The notes under the pieces were generated by a model. The model ran no database searches. It saw only the letters and a list, made by a program, of their open reading frames with translations, and was not told the origin of the DNA. From positions 1 through 22,140 of the forward strand of contig CAZXGS010000051.1 of the NCBI GenBank assembly GCA_964640525.1: a stretch of 22,140 bases of DNA, read 5' to 3'. Made by a program: the position numbers and the translations under genes. Below, piece by piece: positions 13,079 through 20,265 of this stretch (position 1 is the first letter of the stretch; every line of letters starts with the position of its first letter). The stretch comes from SZAS-103 sp964640525. GTDB lineage: Bacteria > Pseudomonadota > Gammaproteobacteria > Xanthomonadales > Xanthomonadaceae.

Positions 13079-13102
13079 TAGTTGTCGATCATCAGCAGCA
13101 TG
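13079..13102. repeat. Right border direct repeat (att-like), orphan trpG 5' end
   Basis: Copy of 4485-4508 with one mismatch. On the minus strand it encodes Met-Leu-Leu-Met-Ile-Asp-Asn followed at once by TAG, so it is a severed trpG start lying downstream of the ancestral trpG upstream region. Confidence 0.8.
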
Positions 13103-13306
13103 CGGCACCACGTTTGGGCGATTGCACGGGAACCCGATCCAGCATCGACACCGGACCGGGATCGGGTGCACCGGCGAGTATCCGGTCACGATCGCACATT
13201 GTGCCGACAGGCTCGCAGGCTGTCGCGTACCGCCATGCGCTGGGTGACTGCGTGATCGGTGCGGGTGTGATCCTTGTCCCCGGCACCATGCCGCATCGGC
13301 AAATCC
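13103..13306. other. Ancestral trpG upstream region, now separated from trpG
   Basis: About 200 bases between the right island border and the acylphosphatase stop, with no gene seen. By the island model this is the DNA that originally preceded trpG and should hold its promoter or leader. It contains a perfect 9-bp hairpin, ACCCGATCC (13132-13140) / GGATCGGGT (13159-13167), with an 18-base loop. That could be a terminator for the acylphosphatase unit or part of a trp leader. No T tract or Trp-codon leader peptide was recognised. Confidence 0.5.
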
Positions 13307-13573
13307 TCACCCCACCCCGAAGCCACCCATTTCGCGCGGCTGCGCGCGCTGGCGGAGCACGCTTTCGACCTTGGCCAGCGGCGAGCCACGGCCGATCCAC
13401 TGCGCGAAGGACTCGATCGCTGGCGCGGCGCCTTGCACGAACACCTCGACCTTGCCATCGGGGCGGTTGTGGGCGTAGCCCGACAGCGCCAGCGCCAGGG
13501 CCTGATGGCGGGCGCTGGCGCGGAAACCGACGCCTTGCACCTGTCCACTGACGAGAAAAAACGCGGCGTCCAT
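13307..13573 (-). CDS. Acylphosphatase
   Basis: An 88-residue protein hydrolysing acyl phosphates. The signature GQVQGVGFRASAR (10-22) holds the phosphate-binding loop and catalytic Arg, and SGYAHNRPDGKVEVFVQG (31-48) supplies the catalytic Asn and the following strand. Length (about 90 aa) and order match the family. The last residues (GGFGVG) are slightly unusual; many homologues end in F-x-I/V-x. It is 170 bases downstream of the TlpA-like gene on the same strand; the gap between them (13574-13743) shows no gene. Confidence 0.9.
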   Translation of the reverse strand: MDAAFFLVSGQVQGVGFRASARHQALALALSGYAHNRPDGKVEVFVQGAAPAIESFAQWIGRGSPLAKVESVLRQRAQPREMGGFGVG

Positions 13574-13743
13574 CGCATGCTCCAGATCGTGGGCGTGGCC
13601 GCAGCGTCACTGCGGGTTGACTGTACCGGATCGCGATCGCAAAGGGCCGTGCGCGACGGCCACCGGACGACATTGCGCCGGCCGATCGCGCGTGTTCGCG
13701 TCGCGCGTCATCGTCAACCAACGTGGTGTCGGCGGCGAACAGG

Positions 13744-14415
13744 TCATCGCGCGGCGGCCTGCTTGCCATCGACCATCGCTTCGAGTTCAGCGATGGTGAT
13801 GGGGCCGAGGAATTTTCTCGCGACCGTGCCATCGGGCGCGATCAGATACGAAGTCGGCAGTGCCCGTGGCGGGTCGAAGTCGGCCGGCGGCGCATACGGG
13901 TCCACCACCGCGATCGGATAGCCGGGTGTGTGTTGCTTGAGGAATGCCGAAAGCGTCGCCGCGTCGATGCTGTCGCCTTCGACATCCAGGCCGATCACCG
14001 ACACGTTGGTGCGGCGCTTGGTGAAAGCGGTCAGGTCGGGGATTTCCTGCAGGCACGGGCCGCACCACGTCGCCCAGAAGTTGACCACCACCCAGCGCCC
14101 GCGCTGGCTGGCCAGATCCCAGTCGCGGCAATCGAAGGTGGTGACCTTCAGCGCCGGCCGCGGCTTGTCGCCGGATCGCGGTGAACTGGCAGCCGACGAC
14201 GCCGGTGCTGGCAGGCATTGCCCGTTCGCGGCGCTCGCCGTCGATGCGGCAGATGCAATCGACGAGGCGGATGAGGATTCGGATGACGATGTCGACGACG
14301 AGGCCGATGTCGACGCGGCGCTGGCCGCCGCCGGGGTTTGCGACGGCCCGCAGGCGGCGATCGCCAGCACGACAAGCAGCAGGGCGATGCACGGCGCCCA
14401 TCGGATCGAATTCAT
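13744..14415 (-). CDS. TlpA/ResA-like thioredoxin-fold lipoprotein
   Basis: A 223-residue exported protein. Residues 1-22 are a lipoprotein signal (hydrophobic IALLLVVLAIAAC, lipobox Cys 22). Residues about 24-80 are a Ser/Ala/Thr-rich linker. The thioredoxin domain from about 85 has FWATWCGPC (redox Cys 118 and 121) and the cis-Pro region RALPTSYLI, ending GTVARKFLGPIT. TlpA/ResA proteins are membrane-anchored periplasmic thiol-disulfide reductants, often serving cytochrome c maturation; the partner is unknown here. The ATG overlaps the stop codon of the upstream YihY-like gene (ATGA), so the two are probably translationally coupled. Confidence 0.88.
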   Translation of the reverse strand: MNSIRWAPCIALLLVVLAIAACGPSQTPAAASAASTSASSSTSSSESSSASSIASAASTASAANGQCLPAPASSAASSPRSGDKPRPALKVTTFDCRDWDLASQRGRWVVVNFWATWCGPCLQEIPDLTAFTKRRTNVSVIGLDVEGDSIDAATLSAFLKQHTPGYPIAVVDPYAPPADFDPPRALPTSYLIAPDGTVARKFLGPITIAELEAMVDGKQAAAR

Positions 14416-15698
14416 TGCGCGCGATTTCCTGATTGGGCCGCGGTCGCGGCGGGATAGATACTACCGACGCTGCGCCGCATCTGCTCGCGCAGCGGCAAAC
14501 GCAGCGCATCGAGCGCGGCACGCGCGCGGCGTCCGAACGGATCGTCGTCGCCGGGCAGAGGGCACGTGCCTAGCGGAATCGGCAGGCCGACCGCCGCGTA
14601 CAACTCGCCCAGATCGATGTCATCCAGATCGCGCAGCAATCGCCATTGACCATCGCCGGCGCGCTCGACCAGCCTCGCCGCTGCCAACGCACCGAGCAGT
14701 TGCTGCTGCAACTCGTCGCCGACGATCGGCTCGATCGCCAGCAGTTGCGCGCTGTGCAGGCCGCGATCGGCGGCGCGCGCCTGTGCCAGCCGTCCGAGCA
14801 GGCGCAGCAGACCGTAGAACTCGTAACCACGCGGCAAGCGCAGCGCGATCGGCTGATAGCGAAACGCGGCCAGCGAGGCGCAGAAGGTGGCGCCGAGCAA
14901 AATCACCAGCCACGCCGTCCAGATCCACAGCAGGAAGATCGGCACCGCCGCCAGCGCGCCATAGACTTGCTGGTACGAGGCGTGATGCAGATACAGCGCG
15001 ATGGCGTACTTCGAGGCTTCCAGCAATGCCGCCGCCAGTGCGCCGCCGGCCAGCGCATGCCGCCAGCGCACCGAGCGATTGGGGATGATCGCGTAGGCGG
15101 CGGCGAAGGTGATCCATTCCAGCAACGCCGGCAGCAGCCGCAGCCCGTAGCGCGCCCACACCGATTGTTCGGCCAGCGCCACCGCCGGCAGCGCCAGCAC
15201 ATACGAAGAAATGGCCAGGCTCGCCACGCCCAGCAGCGGCCCCAGCAACAGCGCCGCGAGGTAAATCAGAAAGCGCGCCCATGCGCGTCGCCGTGTCGGC
15301 ACGTTCCAGATGCGGTTGAAGGCGTCCTCGATGCTGGCCATGGTCAGCAACGAAGTCGCCAGCACACCGGCGGCACCCAGCCCTGTCAGCCCGCGCGCGC
15401 TGTGCGCGAAGGTGCGCACATACTCGGCGATGCCGGCGGCGGCGTGCGGAACGAGATGGCGGAACAGGAAGGCGGTCAGGGCGTCGCCCCAGTGCTGCCA
15501 CTGCGGCACCATCGCCACCACGCCCAGCACCGTCGCCGTCAACGGCACCAGCGCGACCAGGCTGGTGTAACTGAGCGAGCCGGCGATGCCGAGGCAGTCA
15601 TCGGCGAGGAACCGTCGCCACGAGAACGCCGCGAACGCGCGCAGGCGCTCGTGGTCGATGCGCTGCAACCAGCGCCGGAGGGCGATCAGGGACGACAC
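14412..15698 (-). CDS. YihY/virulence factor BrkB family inner-membrane protein
   Basis: A 428-residue membrane protein with about six transmembrane segments. Typical features are FAAFSWRRFLADDCLGIAGSLSYTSLVALVPL near the N terminus, SIEDAFNRIWNVPTRRRAW, and the late helices ALAAVPIFLLWIWTAWLVILLGATFCASLAAFR. The C-terminal ~130 residues are soluble and winged-helix-like (LLAIEPIVGDELQQQLLGALAAARLVERAGDGQWRLLRDLDDIDLGELY). The family was once called ribonuclease BN, but that is a known misassignment; function is uncertain. I use GTG 15698 (VSSLIALRRWLQRIDHERLRAF) because the frame further upstream only runs antisense through wrbA and has no family sequence. It is divergent from wrbA with a gap of about 100 bases. 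Confidence 0.88.
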   Translation of the reverse strand: MSSLIALRRWLQRIDHERLRAFAAFSWRRFLADDCLGIAGSLSYTSLVALVPLTATVLGVVAMVPQWQHWGDALTAFLFRHLVPHAAAGIAEYVRTFAHSARGLTGLGAAGVLATSLLTMASIEDAFNRIWNVPTRRRAWARFLIYLAALLLGPLLGVASLAISSYVLALPAVALAEQSVWARYGLRLLPALLEWITFAAAYAIIPNRSVRWRHALAGGALAAALLEASKYAIALYLHHASYQQVYGALAAVPIFLLWIWTAWLVILLGATFCASLAAFRYQPIALRLPRGYEFYGLLRLLGRLAQARAADRGLHSAQLLAIEPIVGDELQQQLLGALAAARLVERAGDGQWRLLRDLDDIDLGELYAAVGLPIPLGTCPLPGDDDPFGRRARAALDALRLPLREQMRRSVGSIYPAATAAQSGNRAQ

Positions 15699-15797
15699 CG
15701 CGCAAGGATAGCCGATGCCGATGCTGGCCCACGGCGCGCCTGCAGGAGGGACTGTGCGCGACGGCGACCTGCTAGGCTTGCCGATTCCGGAGGTGAC

Positions 15798-16397
15798 ATG
15801 GCGCAGATCCTGATCGTCTACTACAGCCGCAACGGCGCCGTCGCCAACGTGGCGCGACAGATCGCGCGCGGCGTCGAGGAAGTCGCCGGCATGCAGGCGT
15901 GCCTGCGTACGGTGCCGCCGGTGACGGCGATCACCCAGACCCAGGCGCCGCCGGTGCCCGACGAGGGCGCGCCGTACGTTCAACAGGACGACCTTCACGA
16001 CTGCGCCGGCCTGATCCTCGGCAGTCCGACGCGCTTTGGCAACATGGCCGCGCCGATGAAACACTTTCTCGACGGACTCGGCGCGATCTGGGCTTCGGGC
16101 GCGCTGGTCGACAAGCCGGCGGCGGTGTTCACTTCGACGTCGACGATGCACGGCGGCCAGGAATCGACCCTGCTGTCGATGCTGATTCCGTTGTTGCATC
16201 AGGGCATGCTGCCGGTCGGCATTCCGTTCACCGAGCCGGCACTGAACGCCACCACCAGCGGCGGCACGCCCTATGGTGCCAGCCACGTCGCCGGCACTCA
16301 GGGCGGACGCGCGCTGAGCGCCGACGAGAAGCACCTCGCGCAGGTCCTGGGCCGGCGGGTGGCGCGGCTGGCGGCGCGATTGGCCGCTGCGCCGTGA
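15798..16397 (+). CDS. wrbA: NAD(P)H:quinone oxidoreductase, WrbA family
   Basis: A 199-residue flavodoxin-fold FMN protein that reduces quinones by two electrons. MAQILIVYYSRNGAVANVARQI gives the first strand and phosphate-binding loop. ILGSPTRFGNMAAPMKHFLD (about 74-93) and FTSTSTMHGGQESTLLSM are the classic WrbA motifs for FMN binding and the tetramer interface. The length matches the family. GGAGG at 15789-15793 is a good ribosome site for the ATG, and an upstream in-frame continuation is only antisense to yihY. Its stop overlaps the next start (GTGA). Confidence 0.95.
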   Translation: MAQILIVYYSRNGAVANVARQIARGVEEVAGMQACLRTVPPVTAITQTQAPPVPDEGAPYVQQDDLHDCAGLILGSPTRFGNMAAPMKHFLDGLGAIWASGALVDKPAAVFTSTSTMHGGQESTLLSMLIPLLHQGMLPVGIPFTEPALNATTSGGTPYGASHVAGTQGGRALSADEKHLAQVLGRRVARLAARLAAAP

Positions 16398-16750
16398 GCG
16401 CCCGCGCGCTCGCGCTGGGCGGCATCCTCGCCCTGCTGCTGCTGCAATGGCGCTGGCATGCGCAGATCGCGCCACCGACGGCCGTCGCGCCGTCGCTGCT
16501 GGTCGCGCTGTACTGCCTGCCGATGCTGCCCTGCCTGTGGCTGCTGCTGCGGGGCGATCGCCGGGCGCCGCTGGTCGGTGCGATCGCTGCCCTGCTCTAC
16601 TTCTGCCACGGCGTGATGTTTGCGGTGGGCGTGCCGGCGCTGCGCGGACCGGCACTGATCGAAACCGCACTGAGCCTGGTGGTGATCGTCGCCGCCAGTT
16701 GGGACGGCCTGCGCGCGCGGCTGGCCCGCAAGCCCGATGCCAAGGCGTGA
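16394..16750 (+). CDS. DUF2069 small integral membrane protein
   Basis: A 118-residue protein with about four hydrophobic helices: ALALGGILALLLLQWRW, LLVALYCLPMLPCLWLLL, LVGAIAALLYFCHGVMFAVG and ALIETALSLVVIVAASW. These and the position directly after wrbA fit DUF2069, which commonly follows wrbA in gammaproteobacteria. The GTG start overlaps the wrbA stop by four bases, so they are coupled. Function unknown. Confidence 0.82.
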   Translation: MSARALALGGILALLLLQWRWHAQIAPPTAVAPSLLVALYCLPMLPCLWLLLRGDRRAPLVGAIAALLYFCHGVMFAVGVPALRGPALIETALSLVVIVAASWDGLRARLARKPDAKA

Positions 16751-16770
16751 GCGCCGGCGATCGGCGCGCC

Positions 16771-16776
16771 TATAAT
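16771..16776 (+). promoter_or_regulatory. TATAAT -10 element before the asparaginase-like gene
   Basis: Perfect TATAAT 31 bases before the ATG at 16807, in otherwise very GC-rich DNA. The matching -35 is poor (best GTGAGC, 18 bases upstream). It implies the asparaginase-like gene can be transcribed apart from wrbA. Confidence 0.6.
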
Positions 16777-16806
16777 CGCGTTCCGATTCCGACAGGCGCG
16801 CGCCCG

Positions 16807-17298
16807 ATGATCGACCATCTGTGCATCGTCACCACCGGCGGCACCATCGACAAGATCTATTTCGACGACAAGTCGGACTTTCAGGTCGGCGAGCCGCAGA
16901 TCGGACGCATCCTCGAAGAACTCGGCGTCGGCTTTCGTTTCAACGTGATCCCGATCCTGCGCAAGGACAGCCTGCACATCACCGCCGCCGATCGCGAACT
17001 GGTGCGTGCGGCCATCGCCGCGCAGGACGCGCAGCACGTGCTGGTCACCCACGGCACCGACAGCATGGTCGAGACGGCCAAGGTGCTGGCCACGCTGGCC
17101 GACAAGACCATCGTGCTCACCGGCGCGCTCAATCCGGCGCGCTTTCGCGGTTCCGACGCCGAATTCAACATCGGCACCGCGGTCGGCGCCGTGCAATGCC
17201 TGCCGCCGGGCGTGTACATCGCCATGAACGGGCGCATCTGGGATCCGCGCAAGGTGCGCAAGAACGTCGCCGCCAACCGCTTCGAAGCGGCGGGCTGA
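16807..17298 (+). CDS. Single-domain asparaginase-like protein
   Basis: A 163-residue protein equal to the N-terminal catalytic domain of type I/II L-asparaginases. TTGGTID (Thr13 as the nucleophile equivalent), THGTDSM (T84-D85) and DKTIVLTGALNP (K100) correspond to the two Thr-based triads. There is no C-terminal domain, which full-length enzymes (about 330 aa) need to complete the active site across subunits. The end (RKVRKNVAANRFEAAG) looks natural and not broken, so this is probably a stable short family annotated as asparaginase-domain protein in this group. Whether it hydrolyses asparagine is uncertain. The longer open frame from 16447 is out of frame with DUF2069 and not real. Confidence 0.85.
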   Translation: MIDHLCIVTTGGTIDKIYFDDKSDFQVGEPQIGRILEELGVGFRFNVIPILRKDSLHITAADRELVRAAIAAQDAQHVLVTHGTDSMVETAKVLATLADKTIVLTGALNPARFRGSDAEFNIGTAVGAVQCLPPGVYIAMNGRIWDPRKVRKNVAANRFEAAG

Positions 17299-17421
17299 AT
17301 CCGTTCCGGAGGCAGTTTCTCCGCAGGACGTTTCGCAGCCGCGTCACCGCCAGCCGCTGCGGCGGTCGGTGAGCGACCGCGCTCGCTTTCCCGGCCCGAC
17401 GCCCGGTTCGTTTCCGTCATG

Positions 17422-17452
17422 AAAAAAAGAACCCCAGCCGAAGCCGGGGTTC
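17422..17452 (-). terminator. Intrinsic terminator of the S53 peptidase gene
   Basis: On the minus strand: GAACCCCGGC, loop TTCG, GCTGGGGTTC, then seven T. The stem has one imperfect pair. It lies about 28 bases after the peptidase stop codon, the clearest intrinsic terminator in the window. The plus strand has no T run after the stem, so it mainly serves the minus strand. Confidence 0.9.
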
Positions 17453-17479
17453 CATGGTGCAAGCGAGGAGCTGTCGACG

Positions 17480-19834
17480 TCAACCGCCGCCGCCAGAGGT
17501 CTGCGTCAGCGTCACGTCGTCGATCACGAACGAGGTCTGCATCGTCGCGTCTTCCTTGGCCGTGAAGCGGAGCGTGACCGTCTGCCCGACCCATGCCGAC
17601 AGATCCGCCGTCTGCAACTGGTAGCCGGCAGCGGCATTGCGGTTGTCGAAGGTGGCGACGTTGGCCAGCAGCGTGCCGGTATTGCTGTACACACCCACCG
17701 TCAGCTTGTCGAACGCGCGGAGCTTGTTGGTCTCGTTGGTGTCGACGTGCAGCCAGAAGTTCAACTGCGCGCCCGTCCACGACGGGATGTGGAAGCGCTG
17801 CGACACGGTGTCGGTATGCGCCTTGCCCTGACCACCCAGCCACGCCGCCCACTGGCCGCCATGCGAGGGCTCCTTCGAGCCACTGTAACGCAGCGGGTGC
17901 GTCGGGCCATCGGCCGAGAACACCCACGGCGTCGTGCCGGTTTCGAAGCCGGCATTCTTGATCGGCGTGTTGGTCTTGACGGTGACCGCCTGCGAGGTGC
18001 TGGCGAGGTTGAGGTCATTGTCGGCGACGGTCAAGGTGGCATTGTAGGTGCCATCGCCCGCGTAGGTGTGCGTCGGGTGCACGTTGCCGGTCGCCGTCGG
18101 CGAACCATCACCAAAATTCCAGGAACGGAAGGTGATGCTGCCATCGGGGTCGGTCGAGGTATCGTTGAACTGCACCTTCAGGCCATTGATGACGTAGCTG
18201 AAGCTCGCCACCGGCGGCTGCCCGACGGGCTGCCCGATATGGGTGAGAGCCGAGCTGAGGATCATGCTGCCGCGGCCGCTGGCGAAGTCGTAACCGACCT
18301 TGGCGCTGATGCCGTTGCTGCCCGAGGTGATGTCGTGGAAATCCGACCACGGCAACTGGTACAGGTAGGGGTTGGCAAAGCCGAAGGACTGCCCCTTGAT
18401 CGCCAGCACGCGTGCCCACAGGCCGGCAAAGATCGGCGCCGACAGGCTGGTGCCACCGACCTGCTCGGTGCCGCTGCCGACGTTGATGATCGCGCCGGAG
18501 TTGGGATCGCCGGAGAAAGCGACGTCGGCGACGCCGCGGAAATCGCCCGGAACCAGCAAGGTCTGATAGGTCGGCTTGGGTTCGTACTTGCTGGCGCTGC
18601 CGCCGCTGCCCGGCCACACGACTTCGCTGTTCCAGGTGGCATTGGAACCGGTGGAGGCATCCAGCGTGGTGCCGGCGACGGCAACCACGTACGGCGAATT
18701 GGCCGGCCAGCTCGGGGTGGTGCCGCCATTGCCGCACTCATCGGCACCGGAGTCGCCGGTGGAGATCGAGAAGGTCTGGCCCTGCGCCACGCCCACCGAG
18801 AGGATCTGGTCGACTGCCGCCGCGGTGCCATTTTGCTGCGCGTAGGTTTCGCAGCCGCCGATCGAGACGTTGATGATCTTGGTCGCGTTGGCGGTGACGA
18901 TGGTGTTGAAGTTGGCGGTCATGTCCGCATCCGACAGCGTCGGCGCGGTGTAGAAGGTGATGCTGCCGACCTGGCCGCCGCCGGCGCCGACGATGTCCTG
19001 GCTGTCCAGATCCCACTCGACCTGACCGCTGGTGTCGGTGCCACCGCCGTTGGTCTTGACCACCGAGGTGGTGACCGCGGCCAGCCCGTTGGCGGTGGTG
19101 AAGGTGTTCAGATCGGTGATCGACGAGGACACGTCGCCGTTGGTGAAGATGCCGACCGGAACGCCGGCCGCCGTCTGCACGCCGGTGCCGCCGTAGATCG
19201 GCGAGAAATCCAGCGGGTTGTGACCGGTGATCGCCATGCGATGCGGCGTGCCCTTCGGGCGGGCGATGGTCACGTGGCCCTGGTGGACGTTCTGCATGCC
19301 CAGCACCGACAGCACGCTGCCGCCGAGCAGGCCCGGAATGCGCACGTCGCTGGTGTTGGCGTAGGCGATGCGACCGTCGTGCGTCTTGACTTGCGCGAAG
19401 GTGGTCATGAACGCCTTGCCGGCCGCCGCCGCGTTGCCGCTGGCGGTGACCAGCATGCGGTTGGCCGAGATCTGCACGTTGGTGAAGCCGGCCTTGCTCA
19501 GGTAATTGGCAACGGTTTGTGCCTGGACCTGACTGGGCGCATGGTTGGCCATGAAACTGGCGGCAGTCATCGGCTTGACCGCGCCGGGATTCTTGGCCGA
19601 AGCCTTGTTGAAGGCTTCCAGCCCGGCCGCGTCACGGACCTTGAGCACCACCACCACCTGCATCGGCTGGCTGGCCGGGAGCGCACCCATGACCGCGTCG
19701 CCATGACGCAAGGTGGTGGCCTTGGCCACCGAAAGCACGGAAGTGTTGGCTGTGGCTGCCATGGCGCCGCCCATGCTCATGGCGGCGACGATGGCGAGGG
19801 CGATGGACGATTTGCGCAGAGACGTCGAGTTCAT
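17480..19834 (-). CDS. Secreted S53 (sedolisin/kumamolisin) peptidase with PKD and C-terminal beta domain
   Basis: A 784-residue exported acid-type serine protease. Residues 1-26 are a signal peptide (cleavage near AMA/AT). About 38-190 is the activation pro-domain. The catalytic domain spans about 200-530: E273 and D277 (VEWDLD), oxyanion D361 in STGDSG and nucleophile S463 in GGTSLSAP. The calcium site is DITSGSNG...GYDFASGRGS (501-523). A PKD domain follows at about 541-620 (SWNFGDGSPT). The rest (about 625-780) is a jelly-roll-like domain rich in Trp and Asp with FVIDDVTLTQ at the end. I start at ATG 19834, not the in-frame ATG at 19906, because the signal peptide begins there. The ribosome site is weak (TGGGGTC). 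The role is probably extracellular protein degradation. The terminator at 17422-17452 closes the unit. Confidence 0.93.
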   Translation of the reverse strand: MNSTSLRKSSIALAIVAAMSMGGAMAATANTSVLSVAKATTLRHGDAVMGALPASQPMQVVVVLKVRDAAGLEAFNKASAKNPGAVKPMTAASFMANHAPSQVQAQTVANYLSKAGFTNVQISANRMLVTASGNAAAAGKAFMTTFAQVKTHDGRIAYANTSDVRIPGLLGGSVLSVLGMQNVHQGHVTIARPKGTPHRMAITGHNPLDFSPIYGGTGVQTAAGVPVGIFTNGDVSSSITDLNTFTTANGLAAVTTSVVKTNGGGTDTSGQVEWDLDSQDIVGAGGGQVGSITFYTAPTLSDADMTANFNTIVTANATKIINVSIGGCETYAQQNGTAAAVDQILSVGVAQGQTFSISTGDSGADECGNGGTTPSWPANSPYVVAVAGTTLDASTGSNATWNSEVVWPGSGGSASKYEPKPTYQTLLVPGDFRGVADVAFSGDPNSGAIINVGSGTEQVGGTSLSAPIFAGLWARVLAIKGQSFGFANPYLYQLPWSDFHDITSGSNGISAKVGYDFASGRGSMILSSALTHIGQPVGQPPVASFSYVINGLKVQFNDTSTDPDGSITFRSWNFGDGSPTATGNVHPTHTYAGDGTYNATLTVADNDLNLASTSQAVTVKTNTPIKNAGFETGTTPWVFSADGPTHPLRYSGSKEPSHGGQWAAWLGGQGKAHTDTVSQRFHIPSWTGAQLNFWLHVDTNETNKLRAFDKLTVGVYSNTGTLLANVATFDNRNAAAGYQLQTADLSAWVGQTVTLRFTAKEDATMQTSFVIDDVTLTQTSGGGG

Positions 19835-20265
19835 TACATGACCCCAGTGAAGAAATTGGTGTGATACGTCAGGCCGACACGCATCCCGACGTTGTGTTTT
19901 GGGCATCCCGCCCCGACCGTGCCATTGCCCACGTCATGTCCCGATGACGTCGGACCCGCCATGCAGCGGCGGGCTGCGATGAAAGTGACCATCCCGTGCG
20001 TTGCCAGACGCCCCGTGCGCACGAACCGGTTGCCTCCCCCTTGCCGGGCTTGACCCATTATCAACATGCAGTCAGCGCTCTGCAAGCAAGCGGCGGCGGC
20101 AATGCCCAACCGCACCCGCCGGCGCCGGCTGCGATGTCACGCGGCCCGCCCGCGAACCTGCCAACGACATACCACGGCGCAAACGGACACCCGGCACCGA
20201 TCCGCCGGCTTATCATGCGCCGCACTGGCCGCGGCCGCCGCCGTGGCAGGTCTGGATGCACGCCG
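19835..20265. other. Divergent intergenic region between S53 peptidase and TPR-sulfotransferase
   Basis: About 430 bases carrying the promoters of two divergent genes. Open frames here show no recognisable protein. No convincing -35/-10 pair or symmetrical operator was found. GTGTGATACGTCA (about 19858-19870) has one half of a CRP/Clp-like site (TGTGA) but not the other half. Confidence 0.6.

Larger units (their letters stand above)
4485..13102. mobile_element. 8.6-kb integrated island carrying a type III-like restriction operon
   Basis: The segment is bounded by a 24-bp direct repeat (4485-4508 and 13079-13102, one mismatch) that corresponds to the first seven codons of trpG. Removing one repeat plus the interior would join trpG directly to the DNA after 13102. 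Supporting signs inside are GATACCC/GGGTATC repeats close to both borders, one TTGTCC-N4-TGGACA dyad near each border, AT-rich DNA at the left end (about 40% GC over 4501-4620), and the first ~27 codons of a P4-type integrase facing inward from the right border. The cargo is a single four-gene minus-strand operon. No complete integrase is present, so the island is probably immobile now. Confidence 0.78.

Noticed and set aside
13132..13167. trp attenuator in the ancestral trpG leader
   Set aside because: A hairpin is present but there is no T tract, alternative stem or Trp-rich leader peptide, so attenuation is not supported.
15699..16670. Upstream extension of the YihY-like open frame to 752 residues
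   Set aside because: It runs antisense through wrbA and is Arg/His-rich with no family similarity; GTG 15698 gives the normal length.
19855..19870. Possible Clp/CRP site upstream of the S53 peptidase
   Set aside because: Only the TGTGA half fits; the TCACA half is missing.
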